DNA of 64,000 bases from Actinobacillus suis ATCC 33415 (GCF_000739435.1 NZ_CP009159.1:372001-436000); one strand, 5' to 3'. Shown: positions 9,535-21,409, counted from the stretch's first letter. Notes: generated by a model from the letters alone, not told the origin. Made by a program: numbers and translations.

Positions 9535-11061
9535 TTAGAAGTTAGGTTTTAATAAACCTGGTTGACCCATTGCCGGATCAGTGTTGTATGCTTCCATTGC
9601 ATCTGCAACGGTCATACCTAATGCTTTTGCTACACCTTCACCGTAAGCCGGATCACAGAAGTAGCAGTTACGGATATGGCGATATTTAATAAAGTCTAAC
9701 GCATCGCCCATACCAGCAGCTGTATTCTTGAATAGCGCTTCTTTTTCTGAGTCAGTCATATTGTTGAATAACACACGTGGTTGGCTGAAATAATCCGCAT
9801 CGTCTTGGCGGAAATCCCAGTGTGCCGCATCACCGTTAATTTTGAGTGGCGGTTCTGCAAATTGTGCTTGTTCTTGCCATTGACCGAAGCTATTCGGCTC
9901 ATAATGTAAAGTTGAACCGTAGTTACCGTCTACACGACCTTGACCGTCACGCGCATTGCTGTGAACTGGACAACGAGGCGCATTTACCGGGATTTGGTGG
10001 TGGTTTACACCTAAACGGTAACGTTGTGCATCCGCATAGTTAAATAAACGAGCTTGTAACATACGGTCCGGAGATACGCTGATACCCGGTACTAAGTTGC
10101 TCGGTGCAAATGCAGATTGTTCAACATCTGCAAAGAAGTTTGCTGGGTTACGGTTTAATTCCATTACCCCTACTTCGATTAATGGATAGTCTGATTTTGG
10201 CCATACTTTGGTTAAGTCAAACGGGTGGTATGGTACTTTTTCCGCATCAGCTTCCGGCATCACTTGGATATAAAGCGTCCATTTCGGGAAATCGCCTTTT
10301 TCGATTGCTTCATATAAATCACGTTGGTGTGATTCACGATCATTTGCGATAATTGCCGCCGCTTCTTCGTTGGTTAAGTTCTTGATACCTTGTTGGGTAC
10401 GGAAGTGGAATTTCACCCAGAAACGTTCGTTATCAGCATTAATCATACTATAAGTGTGTGAACCGAAACCGTGCATATGGCGGTATGAAGCCGGGATACC
10501 ACGTTCAGACATTACGATCGTTACTTGGTGGAATGCTTCCGGTAATAACGTCCAGAAATCCCAGTTGTTTGTCGCACTACGCATATTAGTACGAGGGTCA
10601 CGTTTAACCGCTTTGTTTAAGTCAGGGAATTTACGAGGATCACGCAAGAAGAATACCGGTGTATTGTTACCAACTAAGTCCCAGTTACCTTGTTCGGTAT
10701 AGAATTTAACCGCAAAGCCACGGATATCACGTTCTGCATCTGCCGCACCACGTTCACCGGCTACGGTGGTAAAACGTGCGAATAATTCAGTTTCTTTACC
10801 CACTTCGCTAAAAATTGCTGCTTTAGTGTATTGAGTAATATCGTGCGTTACAGTGAATTTACCGAATGCGCCAGAACCTTTAGCGTGCATACGGCGCTCA
10901 GGAATCACTTCACGTACGAAGTTAGCTAATTTTTCGTTTAACCATAAATCTTGTGCAAGTAATGGACCGCGAGGACCGGCAGTTAAACTATTTTGATTAT
11001 CAACAACCGGCGCACCGTTGTTCATCGTTAATGATGTATGATGGAATGGACATTTAGACAT
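9535..11061 (-). CDS. katA: Catalase (small-subunit haem catalase, HktE/KatA type)
   Basis: A 508-residue monofunctional haem catalase decomposing hydrogen peroxide. The distal histidine lies in the signature [13 protein letters not shown] (about residues 54-66). The distal asparagine is in [12 protein letters not shown], and the proximal haem tyrosine is in [14 protein letters not shown] (about residue 350). The length and lack of a flavodoxin-like C-terminal domain place it in the small-subunit clade, as in H. influenzae HktE. It is a single gene with its own terminator. The AT-rich 228-bp gap to htpG probably holds both promoters, but I could not assign an OxyR site. Confidence 0.97.
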   Translation of the reverse strand: MSKCPFHHTSLTMNNGAPVVDNQNSLTAGPRGPLLAQDLWLNEKLANFVREVIPERRMHAKGSGAFGKFTVTHDITQYTKAAIFSEVGKETELFARFTTVAGERGAADAERDIRGFAVKFYTEQGNWDLVGNNTPVFFLRDPRKFPDLNKAVKRDPRTNMRSATNNWDFWTLLPEAFHQVTIVMSERGIPASYRHMHGFGSHTYSMINADNERFWVKFHFRTQQGIKNLTNEEAAAIIANDRESHQRDLYEAIEKGDFPKWTLYIQVMPEADAEKVPYHPFDLTKVWPKSDYPLIEVGVMELNRNPANFFADVEQSAFAPSNLVPGISVSPDRMLQARLFNYADAQRYRLGVNHHQIPVNAPRCPVHSNARDGQGRVDGNYGSTLHYEPNSFGQWQEQAQFAEPPLKINGDAAHWDFRQDDADYFSQPRVLFNNMTDSEKEALFKNTAAGMGDALDFIKYRHIRNCYFCDPAYGEGVAKALGMTVADAMEAYNTDPAMGQPGLLKPNF

Positions 11062-11289
11062 AATAATTACCTTGGAATGTTAATAGGTTTGATGTATGAA
11101 TGTTATTATTATTGATTGGTTTTATTTTGTAAAACTATCGATTTGATAAAATTTAACAATCAAATTAGATTTTTTAATAGAAAATAACTTTGAATCTATA
11201 ACTTGAAAAGTTAGCTACTTTTCCCCATTTACTAAAGCATTTGAAAGCGGTGAAATTCCGCTTATTTTTTGTAGATTAAAGAGGATAAG

Positions 11290-13167
11290 ATGAGTACAAA
11301 TCAAGAAACGAGAGGCTTTCAATCGGAAGTTAAGCAATTACTTCAGTTAATGATCCATTCACTTTATTCAAATAAAGAAATTTTCTTACGTGAATTAATT
11401 TCCAATGCGTCTGATGCGGCGGATAAACTGCGTTTTAAAGCGCTTTCGAATCCTGCTCTATATGAAGGTGACGGCGAATTACGTGTACGAGTGAGTTTTG
11501 ATGAAACTTTAGGCACACTGACTATCAGCGATAACGGTATCGGTATGAACCGTGAGCAAGTTATCGATCACTTAGGCACGATTGCTAAATCAGGTACCAA
11601 AGAGTTTTTAAATTCGTTAGGTACAGATCAAGCAAAAGACAGCCAATTAATCGGTCAATTCGGGGTTGGTTTTTATTCGGCATTTATTGTAGCGGACAAA
11701 GTGACAGTGAAGACCCGTGCTGCGGGCGAAACACAAGCCGTACTTTGGGAATCTGCCGGTGAAGGCGATTACACCGTGGCGGATATTGAGAAAGCAACAC
11801 GTGGTACGGACGTTATTTTACATCTGCGTGAGGATGAAAAAGAATTTTTAAGCGAATGGCGTTTACGTGAAATTATCGGTAAATATTCGGATCATATCGG
11901 TTTACCAGTTGAAATCCAAACTACCGAATACGATGAAGAAGGCAAAGCAAGCGGTCAAAAATGGGAAAAAATTAACAAAGCGCAAGCACTTTGGACTCGT
12001 TCAAAAAACGAAATTTCAGACGAAGAATACCAAGAGTTTTATAAGCATTTAAGTCACGATTATAACGACTCGCTTATTTGGGCACATAATAAAGTGGAAG
12101 GTAAACAAGAATATACCAGCTTACTTTATGTGCCGGCAAAAGCACCTTGGGATATGTTCAATCGTGAGCAAAAACACGGCTTAAAACTTTATGTACAGCG
12201 TGTGTTTATTATGGACGATGCAGAAGTGTTTATGCCAAATTATCTCCGTTTTATGAGAGGTTTACTAGATACGAATGACTTGCCGTTAAACGTTTCACGT
12301 GAGATTTTACAAGAAAATAAAGTCACCGCTTCATTGCGTTCGGCATTAACTAAACGAGCATTACAGCTATTAGAAAAATTAGCGAAGGACGATCAAGATA
12401 AATACCAAACCTTCTGGAATGAATTCGGTTTAGTGCTAAAAGAAGGCGTTGGTGAAGATTTTGCGAATAAACAACAAATTGCGTCATTATTCCGCTTTGC
12501 TTCAACCCAAACTGATTCTAGCGAACAAACAGTAGGTTTGGCGGATTATATCGGCAGAATGAAAGAAGGCCAAAAAGCGATTTATTTCTTAACCGCTGAT
12601 AGTTATGTGGCTGCGAAAAATAGTCCGCACCTTGAACTGTTCAATAAGAAAGGCATTGAAGTGCTACTATTATCTGATCGTATTGACGAATGGGTAGTGG
12701 GGCATTTAACTGAATTTGACGGCAAACCGTTGCAAAGTATCACAAAATCGGATCTGGATTTAGGCGAGCTTGCCGATAAGGAACAAGAAGAGAGCCAAAA
12801 AGCGCAACAAGTGGAATTCGGATCTTTCCTTGAACGTGCGCAAGGCTATTTTGGTGACCGAGTGAAGAAAGTGGTATTAACGCATCGCTTAACCGACACA
12901 CCGGCAGTGGTTTCAACCGATAATGATGAAATGACGACGCAAATGGCAAAACTGTTTGCCGCAATGGGACAAAAAGCTCCGGAAGTGAAATATACATTTG
13001 AGCTAAATCCGGATCATCGTATGGTTAAGAAAATCGCAGATCTTACTGATGAAACAGAATTCAATGATTGGATTGAATTATTGTTTGAACAAGCATTGCT
13101 TGCAGAGCGCGGTTCATTAGAAAACCCGGCAGCATTTATCAAACGTATGAATAAATTGCTTGGTTAA
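11290..13167 (+). CDS. htpG: Chaperone HtpG (bacterial Hsp90)
   Basis: A 625-residue Hsp90-family ATPase chaperone. The N-terminal GHKL ATP pocket shows [10 protein letters not shown] (about 37-46), DNGIGM (about 81-86) and [11 protein letters not shown] (about 120-130). The middle domain has the catalytic-arginine loop region [11 protein letters not shown], and a C-terminal dimerisation domain follows. RBS AGAGGATAAG lies just before the ATG. A sigma-32 promoter would be expected, but I cannot identify one with confidence in the AT-rich upstream region. Confidence 0.97.
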   Translation: MSTNQETRGFQSEVKQLLQLMIHSLYSNKEIFLRELISNASDAADKLRFKALSNPALYEGDGELRVRVSFDETLGTLTISDNGIGMNREQVIDHLGTIAKSGTKEFLNSLGTDQAKDSQLIGQFGVGFYSAFIVADKVTVKTRAAGETQAVLWESAGEGDYTVADIEKATRGTDVILHLREDEKEFLSEWRLREIIGKYSDHIGLPVEIQTTEYDEEGKASGQKWEKINKAQALWTRSKNEISDEEYQEFYKHLSHDYNDSLIWAHNKVEGKQEYTSLLYVPAKAPWDMFNREQKHGLKLYVQRVFIMDDAEVFMPNYLRFMRGLLDTNDLPLNVSREILQENKVTASLRSALTKRALQLLEKLAKDDQDKYQTFWNEFGLVLKEGVGEDFANKQQIASLFRFASTQTDSSEQTVGLADYIGRMKEGQKAIYFLTADSYVAAKNSPHLELFNKKGIEVLLLSDRIDEWVVGHLTEFDGKPLQSITKSDLDLGELADKEQEESQKAQQVEFGSFLERAQGYFGDRVKKVVLTHRLTDTPAVVSTDNDEMTTQMAKLFAAMGQKAPEVKYTFELNPDHRMVKKIADLTDETEFNDWIELLFEQALLAERGSLENPAAFIKRMNKLLG

Positions 13168-13182
13168 TTGCTAGAAATATAA

Positions 13183-13214
13183 AAAAGGCTATCGAAAGAT
13201 AGCCTTTTGTTTTT
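13183..13214 (+). terminator. Rho-independent terminator of htpG
   Basis: AAAAGGCTATC-GAAA-GATAGCCTTTT with a GAAA loop and a following T-run, starting 16 bp after the htpG stop. Confidence 0.9.
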
Positions 13215-13260
13215 AGCTAAAAATTGCAATTTTTTCTGGAAATTTGACCGCTTGTCACAC

Positions 13261-14451
13261 TTATTTTAAACGCTCAAAACCTTTTTCTAAATCGGCAATC
13301 AGATCTTCAACCGCTTCTAAACCAACGTGAATGCGAATCAGTGTACCGTTGAGTTTTCTTTCGATCGCCGGGCGGATGCGAGTAATTTCTTCCGGTTGGT
13401 TAGCTAAAATCAGTGATTCAAAGCCACCCCAAGAATAAGCCATGGTAAATAATTCGAAGTGATCTAAAAAGTTAGCTAATTGTTCATCGTTTAACTTTTG
13501 GTTAAGTTCGAATGAAAACAGACCGCTTGCCCCTTTAAAATCTCGTTTGAAAAATTCATGTCCCGGGCAGCTTGGTAACGCAGGGTGGAAGACTGCTTTT
13601 ACTTCCGGACGTTGTGCTAGCCATTGTGCTACTTGAATTGAACGTTCTTGGTGTTCTTTCAAGCGAATACCGAGTGTACGTAACCCTCGTGCCGTGGTAT
13701 AAGCTGAATCCGCATCAACCATTTGCCCCATCAAATATGAACGTTCACGAAGCTGATCCCAACAACGCGCATTAGATACGGCTGTGCCAATCATCACATC
13801 AGAGTGACCGACTAGATATTTAGTACCGGCTTGAATCGAAATATCAATACCGAATTCAAGTGCTGGGAACAATACACCGCCTGCCCAAGTATTATCGATC
13901 ATAATTACGATATCTGGATTGACTTCACGAGCCACTCGAACCAAAGTCGGAATATCCGGTACTTCCATTGTTAGTGAGCTTGGCGATTCTAAAAATAGAA
14001 CTTTAGTATTCGGCTGAATTAAGGCTTGAATCCCTTCGCCAATGAGTGGATCGTAATACGTAGTGCTTACGCCAATATTTTTTAAGATAACGTTACAAAA
14101 ATCTTGGGTTGGTTCATAAGCCGCACCGGTCATTAACACGTGATCGCCTTGAGAAACAAACGCTAAGATTGAGTTAGTCACGGCTGCCGCGCCACACGGA
14201 TAAAGGTAACAGCCTGTTCCACCTTCTAATTCACACATTGCATCTTGGAGAGCGAAATGGGTAAGCGTGCCTCGTCTGCCGTAAAATAATTCGCCTTTAT
14301 AGCGATTGCGAGTAGCATTCTTTTTTTGTGCCACTGAGTCAAACACTAAAGAAGAGGCACGTTGAACGACAGGATTCACAGAACCTTGAGTATAACGAGA
14401 TTTACGTCCGACATGGACAAATTTGGTTTCCAGTTGAGAGAAATTTGACAT
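13261..14451 (-). CDS. metC: Cystathionine beta-lyase
   Basis: A 396-residue PLP-dependent enzyme of the Cys/Met-metabolism family, close in length to E. coli MetC. It cleaves cystathionine to homocysteine, pyruvate and ammonia in methionine synthesis. The PLP lysine is in [14 protein letters not shown] (about residue 210). [30 protein letters not shown] holds the PLP-phosphate loop region. The substrate-specific reading (MetC rather than MetB) rests on overall resemblance, including the [18 protein letters not shown] start. Confidence 0.9.
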   Translation of the reverse strand: MSNFSQLETKFVHVGRKSRYTQGSVNPVVQRASSLVFDSVAQKKNATRNRYKGELFYGRRGTLTHFALQDAMCELEGGTGCYLYPCGAAAVTNSILAFVSQGDHVLMTGAAYEPTQDFCNVILKNIGVSTTYYDPLIGEGIQALIQPNTKVLFLESPSSLTMEVPDIPTLVRVAREVNPDIVIMIDNTWAGGVLFPALEFGIDISIQAGTKYLVGHSDVMIGTAVSNARCWDQLRERSYLMGQMVDADSAYTTARGLRTLGIRLKEHQERSIQVAQWLAQRPEVKAVFHPALPSCPGHEFFKRDFKGASGLFSFELNQKLNDEQLANFLDHFELFTMAYSWGGFESLILANQPEEITRIRPAIERKLNGTLIRIHVGLEAVEDLIADLEKGFERLK

Positions 14452-14475
14452 TGTGTTTCCTTATTGTAGTTATAA

Positions 14476-14522
14476 AAAAGCGGTCTGATTTCTGCAAAAT
14501 TTTGCAAAAATTCGACCGCTTG
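14476..14522 (-). terminator. Terminator/uptake-signal pair after dsbB
   Basis: Facing AAGCGGTC and GACCGCTT arms around AT-rich sequence, followed by a U-run on the minus strand. Located between the dsbB stop and the metC start. Confidence 0.6.
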
Positions 14523-14527
14523 TAAGG

Positions 14528-15067
14528 TTATCTGAATACGCTACGATATTGTGGTTTGGCACGTTTGAATTGGCTGATAAGTACGATAACAAAAGCAAGT
14601 GCGAACATTGCGAAGGCAACGATAAGCCATTCCGGCATGCCTAAGCCAAGCATTTCCCATTGTTTCTCACTACAATTTACCGGGCCAGGTGCAAAAATGC
14701 TTGGGAACCATTGATCAAACGGCATTGTCTGTGGGAATTCCGGTTTAAACTCACATTGATTCCAAGGAGAAGGATTTGCTTGATAATCATGGTGTTTGAC
14801 TGCTAATGCAAGCCCTTTAAAGGCACTGAAGCCCCAAATGAATAAAGCAAGCCAGCGAGTAAGAAAAAAGCGAGGGGAGATAGAAGCAAGTAAACCGGCA
14901 ATGATAAGTCCTAAAATCGCAAGACGTTCATAGACACACATGACACAAGGAACTAATCCCATTCCGTATTGGAAATAAATACCCGTTGCTTCGAGAGCAA
15001 ATGCAATAAAAGCAAGTAATAGCCATGCTGTGCGATTTAATGATAGTTGTTTGAAATAGCTGAGCAT
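14528..15067 (-). CDS. dsbB: Disulfide bond formation protein B
   Basis: A 179-residue inner-membrane quinone reductase that reoxidises DsbA. Four hydrophobic helices are visible. The first redox pair is in GLVPCVMCVYER (about residues 36-47, CVMC). The second pair is Cys in NQCEFKPEF and Cys in GPVNCSEKQW in the second periplasmic loop. Positively charged ends flank the helices. It lies about 100 bp downstream of nhaB on the same strand, the nhaB-dsbB order seen in enterobacteria. Confidence 0.95.
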   Translation of the reverse strand: MLSYFKQLSLNRTAWLLLAFIAFALEATGIYFQYGMGLVPCVMCVYERLAILGLIIAGLLASISPRFFLTRWLALFIWGFSAFKGLALAVKHHDYQANPSPWNQCEFKPEFPQTMPFDQWFPSIFAPGPVNCSEKQWEMLGLGMPEWLIVAFAMFALAFVIVLISQFKRAKPQYRSVFR

Positions 15068-15125
15068 AAGAGTTCCTTTAGTTTGAATTATATATGCATT
15101 GTACCTGATTTTACTCAGCTTTCGT

Positions 15126-15160
15126 AAAAAAATCTCCCTAAAAGTAGGGAGATTTTTTAG
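15126..15160 (-). terminator. Rho-independent terminator of nhaB
   Basis: AAAAAATCTCCCTA-AAAG-TAGGGAGATTTTTT: a perfect stem with U-runs on both strands, just downstream of the nhaB stop and upstream of dsbB. Confidence 0.85.
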
Positions 15161-15163
15161 CGT

Positions 15164-16705
15164 TTAGCGACTGATAATCCAGCCCCAATCTGTCATGATT
15201 TCTGTAAACGGAGGAAGTAAATATTCCAATGTGAAGAAACCGACAGTCGACAATACGATAGTATAAGGTAATGCCATATACAACATTCTGCCGTATGAGA
15301 GTCGGATTAACGGCGCAAACGGTGAAGTGAGCAAGAATAAGAATGCTGCTTGTCCGTTCGGTGTCGCAACAGAAGGTAAGTTCGTACCGGTATTGATTGC
15401 CACCGCAATTAAGTCGAATTGTTCACGACCAATAATGCCTGAGGTTAGCGCATTTTTTGCTTCGTTAATATAAACCGTTCCTACGAATACATTGTCGGAT
15501 ACCATAGAAAGTAAACCGTTAAATACATAGAACAAGGCTAATTGAGAATGTGCATCCGCAGAGAGTACGAATTGGATAATCGGTTCAAATAATTTAAGAT
15601 CCACAATTACCGCAACCACAGTAAAGAATACTACGATTAACGCAGTAAACGGCATTGGTTCTTGGAATGAACGACCGATTACGTGTTCATCTGTGATGCC
15701 ACAGAATGCCGTACAAATGATGATAATCGTTAAACCAATGATACCAACATCAGCAAGATGGAATGCAAGCCCGATAATTAACCAAATACCGGTAAGCGCT
15801 TGAATCCCCATTTTTACACGGTCTTGCTGTGTCATACGCTGTTCTTTTAATAAATTATAACGTGCGAGGACACCCCATACACGACGTGGTAAACGCTCAC
15901 CGTAACCGAATAATTTAAAGTGTTCTAATGATAAACACGTGATGACACCGAAAAGTAAGACAGGTAAGCTTACCGGTGCAACACGTAAGAAGAATTCAAC
16001 AAAGCCCCATTCGGCTTGACCTGCAATGATTAAGTTTTGTGGCTCACCTACCATTGTCATTACGCCACCTAATGCACTACCTACAGCCGCATGCATCAAC
16101 AGACTACGCAAAAATGCTCGGAATTGTTCGAGAATTTGTTTATTGGTAACGATTTTTTCGTCATTAGTAATATCTGTAGAATCCTCAAAGCTATTACCTG
16201 AAGCCACTTTATGGTAAACGCCATAAAAGCCAGTACCAACACTAATGATAACCGCAATAACTGTTAGTGCATCTAAGAATGCCGATAAAAATGTGGCACT
16301 GAGACAGAAAGCAAGAGAAAGAACTTTTTTAGAATGAATAGCAATAAGTAATTTAGTAAAAACATATAATAACAATTGCTTCATAAAATAAATGCCGGCA
16401 ACCATAAACATTAACAATAAAATAACGTCAAAGTTTGCCATTATTTCTTCTTTTACATGGTGAGGACTGGTCATGCCGATAATAACTGCCTCAATCGCTA
16501 ATAAACCTCCGGGCTGAAGCGGGTAACATTTTAGCGCCATTGACAAAGTAAAAATAAACTCGGCAACTAATACCCATCCGGCAACAAAAGGGCTAATAAA
16601 GAAAAAGACAAGAGGATTAATAACTAAAAAAGCCAAAATAGCTAATTTATACCATTCCGGCGCTTTACCTAAAAAGCTTTTAAATATAGCGTTCGAGCTA
16701 TTCAT
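15164..16705 (-). CDS. nhaB: Na+/H+ antiporter NhaB
   Basis: A 513-residue polytopic membrane protein with roughly 10-12 hydrophobic segments. The N-terminus [20 protein letters not shown] and the internal [11 protein letters not shown] and [17 protein letters not shown] segments are characteristic of NhaB. It exchanges Na+ for H+ in pH and sodium homeostasis. It diverges from fadR, the same arrangement as in E. coli. The 172-bp intergenic region is AT-rich and should hold both promoters. Confidence 0.96.
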   Translation of the reverse strand: MNSSNAIFKSFLGKAPEWYKLAILAFLVINPLVFFFISPFVAGWVLVAEFIFTLSMALKCYPLQPGGLLAIEAVIIGMTSPHHVKEEIMANFDVILLLMFMVAGIYFMKQLLLYVFTKLLIAIHSKKVLSLAFCLSATFLSAFLDALTVIAVIISVGTGFYGVYHKVASGNSFEDSTDITNDEKIVTNKQILEQFRAFLRSLLMHAAVGSALGGVMTMVGEPQNLIIAGQAEWGFVEFFLRVAPVSLPVLLFGVITCLSLEHFKLFGYGERLPRRVWGVLARYNLLKEQRMTQQDRVKMGIQALTGIWLIIGLAFHLADVGIIGLTIIIICTAFCGITDEHVIGRSFQEPMPFTALIVVFFTVVAVIVDLKLFEPIIQFVLSADAHSQLALFYVFNGLLSMVSDNVFVGTVYINEAKNALTSGIIGREQFDLIAVAINTGTNLPSVATPNGQAAFLFLLTSPFAPLIRLSYGRMLYMALPYTIVLSTVGFFTLEYLLPPFTEIMTDWGWIISR

Positions 16706-16877
16706 TTAAAGTTCTCCTTGTAAATAAAAAATATAAGCTAATTGTAATCTAGTTTAGATTAAAGGATAATAGCACTTATCCCATATTTCTGTGGGTGTTT
16801 TTTGATTTTGGATAAGAATCGTTTCTTTATTTTTATTTTTGCGCCATTTTCGCAAATTATGTTATGGAGGCATAAAC

Positions 16878-17609
16878 ATGATGGACAGATCTTATATTTT
16901 AAAAGCTCAGAGTCCAGCTGCTCTTGCAGAAGAATATATCGTTAGAAGTATTTGGGATAATAAATTCCCTGCAGGAACAGATTTACCGGCGGAGCGAGAG
17001 CTTGCAGACCGTATCGGGGTAACTCGTACAACGTTACGAGAAGTGTTACAACGATTAGCCCGTGACGGTTGGTTACACATTCAACATGGTAAACCGACTC
17101 GTGTGAATGATGTTTGGGAAACAGCAGGTCCAAATATTATCAGTACGATTATTAAATTAGACAAATCGTATTTACCCGTCATTATTGCTAACGTGGTTTC
17201 ATTACGTACCCGTATGGCAGAGTCTTATATCCCCGAAGCCGTCAAATTAAATCCAGAAGAATGTGTTCAGTATTTTGCACAATTAGATTCCTTACAAGAT
17301 TCGGCTGAAGCATTTGCCAAATTTGACTATACATTATTTAGACAGTTTACTTTTTCGGCAAATAAACCTGTGTACGCCTTGATTTTAAACAGTTTTAAAG
17401 GAATGTACCATCAAGTTGCGAGCATTTTCTTTGCAGATCCGGTTTGTCGTCAACTTACTCTTGCTTTTTACCGAGAATTATTAAAAGCCTGTGTAGAGAA
17501 AGATGCGGAGAAAGCAGCTAATGCAATGGCTCAAAATCGTCAATCAAGTAGCGAAATTTGGGGCAAACTTTTACAAAGTATCCCAGAAAATTTTGGTGAA
17601 CTAAAATAG
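16878..17609 (+). CDS. fadR: Fatty acid metabolism transcriptional regulator FadR
   Basis: A GntR-family acyl-CoA-responsive regulator of 243 residues. The winged helix is seen in LPAERELADRIGVTRTTLREVLQRLARDGW (about residues 34-63). The C-terminal all-helical FadR-C domain binds long-chain acyl-CoA. An ORF extends 13 codons upstream, but GGAGG sits eight bases before the ATG at 16878 and the protein then begins MMDRSYILKAQSPA, the family N-terminus. It diverges from nhaB; ybeZ follows after 8 bp. Confidence 0.95.
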   Translation: MMDRSYILKAQSPAALAEEYIVRSIWDNKFPAGTDLPAERELADRIGVTRTTLREVLQRLARDGWLHIQHGKPTRVNDVWETAGPNIISTIIKLDKSYLPVIIANVVSLRTRMAESYIPEAVKLNPEECVQYFAQLDSLQDSAEAFAKFDYTLFRQFTFSANKPVYALILNSFKGMYHQVASIFFADPVCRQLTLAFYRELLKACVEKDAEKAANAMAQNRQSSSEIWGKLLQSIPENFGELK

Positions 17610-17617
17610 GATATGTT

Positions 17618-18688
17618 TTGAACGAAATTCTCTTAACTTTAGAACCTCAAAACAATGCACGCCTGCAATCGCTTTGTGGCGCGTTTGATGAACATTTAAC
17701 TTTAATTGAGAAAAGTTTTAATGTCACTATTGCTCGTAGCGGTTTCTCTTTTTCGATTCAAGCCGATGACGAGAACCATTATTCGGTGACATTAATCCAA
17801 AATGCGGCAAAGCTCTTAAAACAGCTTTACATTGATACCGCACCAATTAAAGGTAAAATCAAAGAATTGGATTTGGAAGATATTCATTTAGCTATTCAAG
17901 AAAGCCGAATGTTACTTCAAAATCAATGGAATGTTGGGGGACAAGGAGAGATTTCAATCAAAACGAAGCGAGGTGTGATTAAGCCGAGAGGTGAACATCA
18001 GCAAGCTTATTTAAGAAATATTCTTAGTCACGATATTAGTTTCGGTATTGGACCAGCTGGCACAGGAAAAACATTTCTTGCCGTTGCTGCCGCAGTAGAA
18101 TCGCTTGAACGTCAAGAGATTCGCCGAATTTTATTAACTCGTCCGGCAGTTGAGGCAGGTGAAAAACTCGGTTTTTTACCCGGCGATCTTGGGCAAAAAA
18201 TTGAGCCGTATTTAAGGCCTTTATACGATGCTTTATTTGAAATGTTAGGTTTTGAAAAAGCACAAAAATTAATGGAACGTAATGTGATTGAGATTGCGCC
18301 TCTTGCTTATATGCGTGGGCGTACCTTAAACGATGCGTTTATTATTTTAGATGAAAGCCAAAATACTACGACGGAGCAGATGAAAATGTTCTTAACTCGT
18401 ATTGGTTTTAATTCAAAAGCGGTAATTACAGGGGATGTTACGCAAGTAGATTTACCTCGTAGCCAAAAGTCAGGTTTAAAACACGCAATGGAAGTGTTGA
18501 AAGATGTGCCTGATTTAAGTTTTAATTATTTTGATAGCCATGATATTGTCCGTCATCCGGTGGTGGCAAAGATTGTACAGGCTTATGATGTTTGGGAAGC
18601 AGAGGATGAACAGCGCCGTGAGCAACGTCGTTTGGAAAAACTTGCTCTAGAACAGCAAAAAATTTTAGAACAAGCAGAACAGTTATAA
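17618..18688 (+). CDS. ybeZ: PhoH-like P-loop ATPase YbeZ
   Basis: A 356-residue PhoH-family ATPase, linked in other bacteria to YbeY and 16S rRNA maturation. An N-terminal KH-like segment is followed by Walker A GPAGTGKT at about residues 145-152 and Walker B FIILDESQ near residue 245. The start is a TTG at 17618, eight bases after the fadR stop, because no ATG gives the full N-terminus. The usual partner ybeY does not follow here: the next gene is convergent tktA. Only a truncated ybeY is found in this window, at 45941. Confidence 0.9.
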   Translation: MNEILLTLEPQNNARLQSLCGAFDEHLTLIEKSFNVTIARSGFSFSIQADDENHYSVTLIQNAAKLLKQLYIDTAPIKGKIKELDLEDIHLAIQESRMLLQNQWNVGGQGEISIKTKRGVIKPRGEHQQAYLRNILSHDISFGIGPAGTGKTFLAVAAAVESLERQEIRRILLTRPAVEAGEKLGFLPGDLGQKIEPYLRPLYDALFEMLGFEKAQKLMERNVIEIAPLAYMRGRTLNDAFIILDESQNTTTEQMKMFLTRIGFNSKAVITGDVTQVDLPRSQKSGLKHAMEVLKDVPDLSFNYFDSHDIVRHPVVAKIVQAYDVWEAEDEQRREQRRLEKLALEQQKILEQAEQL

Positions 18689-18693
18689 GAGAT

Positions 18694-18780
18694 AAGCGGT
18701 TATTTTGGTAAAAAAATTTGCAAATTTGACCGCTTATTTATTAATAGAAAAAAGGCGAGAAGATTATTCTCGCCTTTTGT
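18694..18780. terminator. Double terminator between ybeZ and tktA
   Basis: A facing uptake-signal pair (AAGCGGTTA at 18694, GACCGCTTA near 18735) is followed by a perfect stem AAAAGGCGAGAA-GATTA-TTCTCGCCTTTT (about 18749-18778). The two together serve the convergent genes on both strands. Confidence 0.85.
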
Positions 18781-18794
18781 GTTTTTAAGTGAAA

Positions 18795-20801
18795 TTATAA
18801 AATTTCTTTCGCTTTCGCTACAACATTCTCAACCGTGAAGCCGAATAGTTTGAATAACTGATCAGCCGGTGCAGATTCACCGAAGCTATTCATACCTACG
18901 ATACGACCTTCAAAGCCAACGTATTTATACCAGAAGTCAGATAATTGTGCTTCGATAGCTACACGTTTTGTTACTGAACGTGGTAACACAGATTCACGAT
19001 ATGCTTCATCTTGTTTATCAAACACATTTGTGCTTGGCATTGAAACCACACGTACTTTTGTACCTTCTGCTGCTAATACATCAGCCGCTTTCATTGCTAA
19101 ATCAACTTCAGAACCTGTTGCGATAAGAATTAAATCTGGGCAACCGCCTTTTTCACAGCATTCACGTAAGATATAACCACCACGTGCTACATTTGCTAAT
19201 TGTTCAGCAGTACGTTCTTGTTGAGCAAGGTTTTGACGAGTGAAAATTAATGCACTTGGGCCGTCTTTACGTTCAACCGCTGCTTTCCACGCTACCGCTG
19301 ATTCTACTTGGTCAGCCGGACGCCATGTTTCTAAGTTTGGAATGAAACGTAGTGATGCGGTTTGTTCTACCGGTTGGTGAGTTGGACCGTCTTCGCCTAA
19401 GCCGATAGAATCGTGTGTATACACGAATAATGAACGTTGTTTCATTAATGCCGCCATACGTACCGCATTGTGCGCATATTCATAGAACATTAAGAAGGTT
19501 GCGCCGTAAGGAATAAAACCACCGTGTAATGCAATACCGTTCATAATTGCAGACATACCGAATTCACGTACACCATAGTTAATGTAGTTACCGTCAACAT
19601 TGTGATCCGCACGGATTGGTTTTGAACCAGACCATAAAGTTAAGTTAGAACTTGCTAAGTCTGCAGAACCACCTAAGAATTCAGGTAAGATATGCGCATA
19701 AGCTTCAATTGCATTTTGTGATGCTTTACGGCTTGCAATCGCTGCAGGGTTAGCTTGTAATTTTTCGATAAATGCTTTGCTTTCTGCTTCCCAGTTTGCC
19801 GGTAAATCGCCAGCCATACGACGTTTAAATTCTGCCGCTAATTCAGGGTGTGCCGCTTCATAAGCCGCAAATTTCGCATTCCATTCTTTTTCTACTACCG
19901 CACCTTGTGCTTTAGCATCCCAGTCTGCATAGATTTCTGCCGGAATTTCAAATGGAGCATATTCCCAATTAAGCGCTTGGCGAGTTAATGCGATTTCATC
20001 GTTACCTAATGGTGCACCGTGGCAGTCGTGTGATGCCGATTTGTTTGGAGAACCGTAACCGATGATCGTTTTACAGATGATTAATGTTGGGCGATCTGTT
20101 TCCGCTTTTGCATTTTCAATCGCAAATTTGATTTGTTCCGCATCATGACCGTCTACATTACGGATAACTTGCCAGCCATAAGCTTCAAAACGTTGTGCCG
20201 TATCATCAGAGAACCAACCGTCTACGTGACCATCGATTGAGATATTATTGTCATCATAGAAAGCGATTAACTTACCTAAGCCTAAAGTACCCGCTAGCGA
20301 ACAAGCTTCATGTGAAATACCTTCCATTAAACAGCCATCACCTAAGAATGCATAAGTGTAGTGGTCAACAATTTGGTGGCCTTCACGGTTAAATTGTGCA
20401 GCTAATGTTTTTTCTGCAATCGCCATACCTACAGCATTGGTGATACCTTGACCTAATGGACCAGTAGTGGTTTCAACGCCCGGAGCATAACCATATTCTG
20501 GGTGACCAGGGGTTTTAGAATGTAATTGACGGAATTGTTTTAAATCTTCAATTGAAAGATCATAGCCTGTTAAGTGTAATAAGCTATAAATTAACATTGA
20601 ACCATGGCCGTTTGAAAGTACGAAACGGTCGCGATCAGCCCATTTAGGATTGGTTGGATTGTGCTTTAAAAAGTCGCGCCATAATACCTCAGCGATATCT
20701 GCCATACCCATTGGGGCACCCGGGTGACCAGAGTTAGCTTTTTGTACTGCATCCATACTTAAGAAGCGAATTGCATTCGCTAATACTTTACGTTCTGCCA
20801 T
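18795..20801 (-). CDS. tktA: Transketolase
   Basis: A 668-residue thiamine-diphosphate enzyme of the non-oxidative pentose phosphate pathway, transferring two-carbon ketol units. The TPP-binding segment is [13 protein letters not shown] through DDNNISIDG (about residues 155-190), and the active-site [10 protein letters not shown] is near residue 25. RBS AGGAGT precedes the ATG at 20801, which I prefer to an in-frame start six codons upstream. It is a single gene convergent with ybeZ. Confidence 0.96.
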   Translation of the reverse strand: MAERKVLANAIRFLSMDAVQKANSGHPGAPMGMADIAEVLWRDFLKHNPTNPKWADRDRFVLSNGHGSMLIYSLLHLTGYDLSIEDLKQFRQLHSKTPGHPEYGYAPGVETTTGPLGQGITNAVGMAIAEKTLAAQFNREGHQIVDHYTYAFLGDGCLMEGISHEACSLAGTLGLGKLIAFYDDNNISIDGHVDGWFSDDTAQRFEAYGWQVIRNVDGHDAEQIKFAIENAKAETDRPTLIICKTIIGYGSPNKSASHDCHGAPLGNDEIALTRQALNWEYAPFEIPAEIYADWDAKAQGAVVEKEWNAKFAAYEAAHPELAAEFKRRMAGDLPANWEAESKAFIEKLQANPAAIASRKASQNAIEAYAHILPEFLGGSADLASSNLTLWSGSKPIRADHNVDGNYINYGVREFGMSAIMNGIALHGGFIPYGATFLMFYEYAHNAVRMAALMKQRSLFVYTHDSIGLGEDGPTHQPVEQTASLRFIPNLETWRPADQVESAVAWKAAVERKDGPSALIFTRQNLAQQERTAEQLANVARGGYILRECCEKGGCPDLILIATGSEVDLAMKAADVLAAEGTKVRVVSMPSTNVFDKQDEAYRESVLPRSVTKRVAIEAQLSDFWYKYVGFEGRIVGMNSFGESAPADQLFKLFGFTVENVVAKAKEIL

Positions 20802-21069
20802 GTGTTTACTCCTAGACAAGAAAGTGACAAAAACTCTATAAATAGATAGATTTAGTTAATGAGATTAATTCTACACTATTTTTGAAGTAATACTCAAAAA
20901 ATCTCTAGAGAAATCTGTGATCTTCTTCACAAAATATGAGAAAAAGTTGATTGAAAATGATTTGTTTTGATTAAGTTACATAATGGGGATATTTTGTGGA
21001 AAATTATGTTAATTGGTAAGGCTGAGTATTGATCTTAATGACTAAATACCATAGAATACGCACTCTTTT

Positions 21070-21180
21070 TGGCGTCGAGTAAATACTCGGCATATTATTT
21101 ATTCACATATGGTACTTATCAGCGGATATACGAATGTATAACAAGATAAGTGGCGATATGGCTTCATTAGAGGTTTTCCA
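21070..21180 (+). promoter_or_regulatory. Structured leader of rpmE (candidate L31 autoregulatory leader)
   Basis: The gap between tktA and rpmE (20802-21180) has no ORF. Its last 110 bases contain CGAGTAAATACTCG (21075-21088) and a longer hairpin with CTTATC at 21115 pairing with GATAAG ending 21150, just before the RBS. L31 leaders are a known class in gammaproteobacteria. The assignment here rests on position and pairing only. Confidence 0.45.
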
Positions 21181-21393
21181 ATGAAACAAGGTATTCACCC
21201 AGAATATACAGAAATTACTGCAACATGTTCATGCGGTAACGTAATCAAAACTCGCTCAACAGTGGGTAAAAACTTAAATCTTGATGTGTGCGGCAACTGC
21301 CACCCATTCTATACAGGTAAACAACGTGTTGTTGATACTGGTGGTCGTGTTGAACGTTTCAACAAACGTTTCTCAATCCCAAGCACAAAATAA
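21181..21393 (+). CDS. rpmE: 50S ribosomal protein L31 (zinc-binding, type A)
   Basis: A 70-residue L31 of the Cys-containing C+ form. The zinc ligands are Cys16 and Cys18 in TCSCGN, and Cys37 and Cys40 in [10 protein letters not shown]. The C+ paralogue is the zinc-replete form, replaced in many bacteria by a C- paralogue (ykgM type) under zinc limitation. It has its own leader and a strong terminator. Confidence 0.97.
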
Positions 21394-21409
21394 TTTCCGA
21401 ATTATTGAC

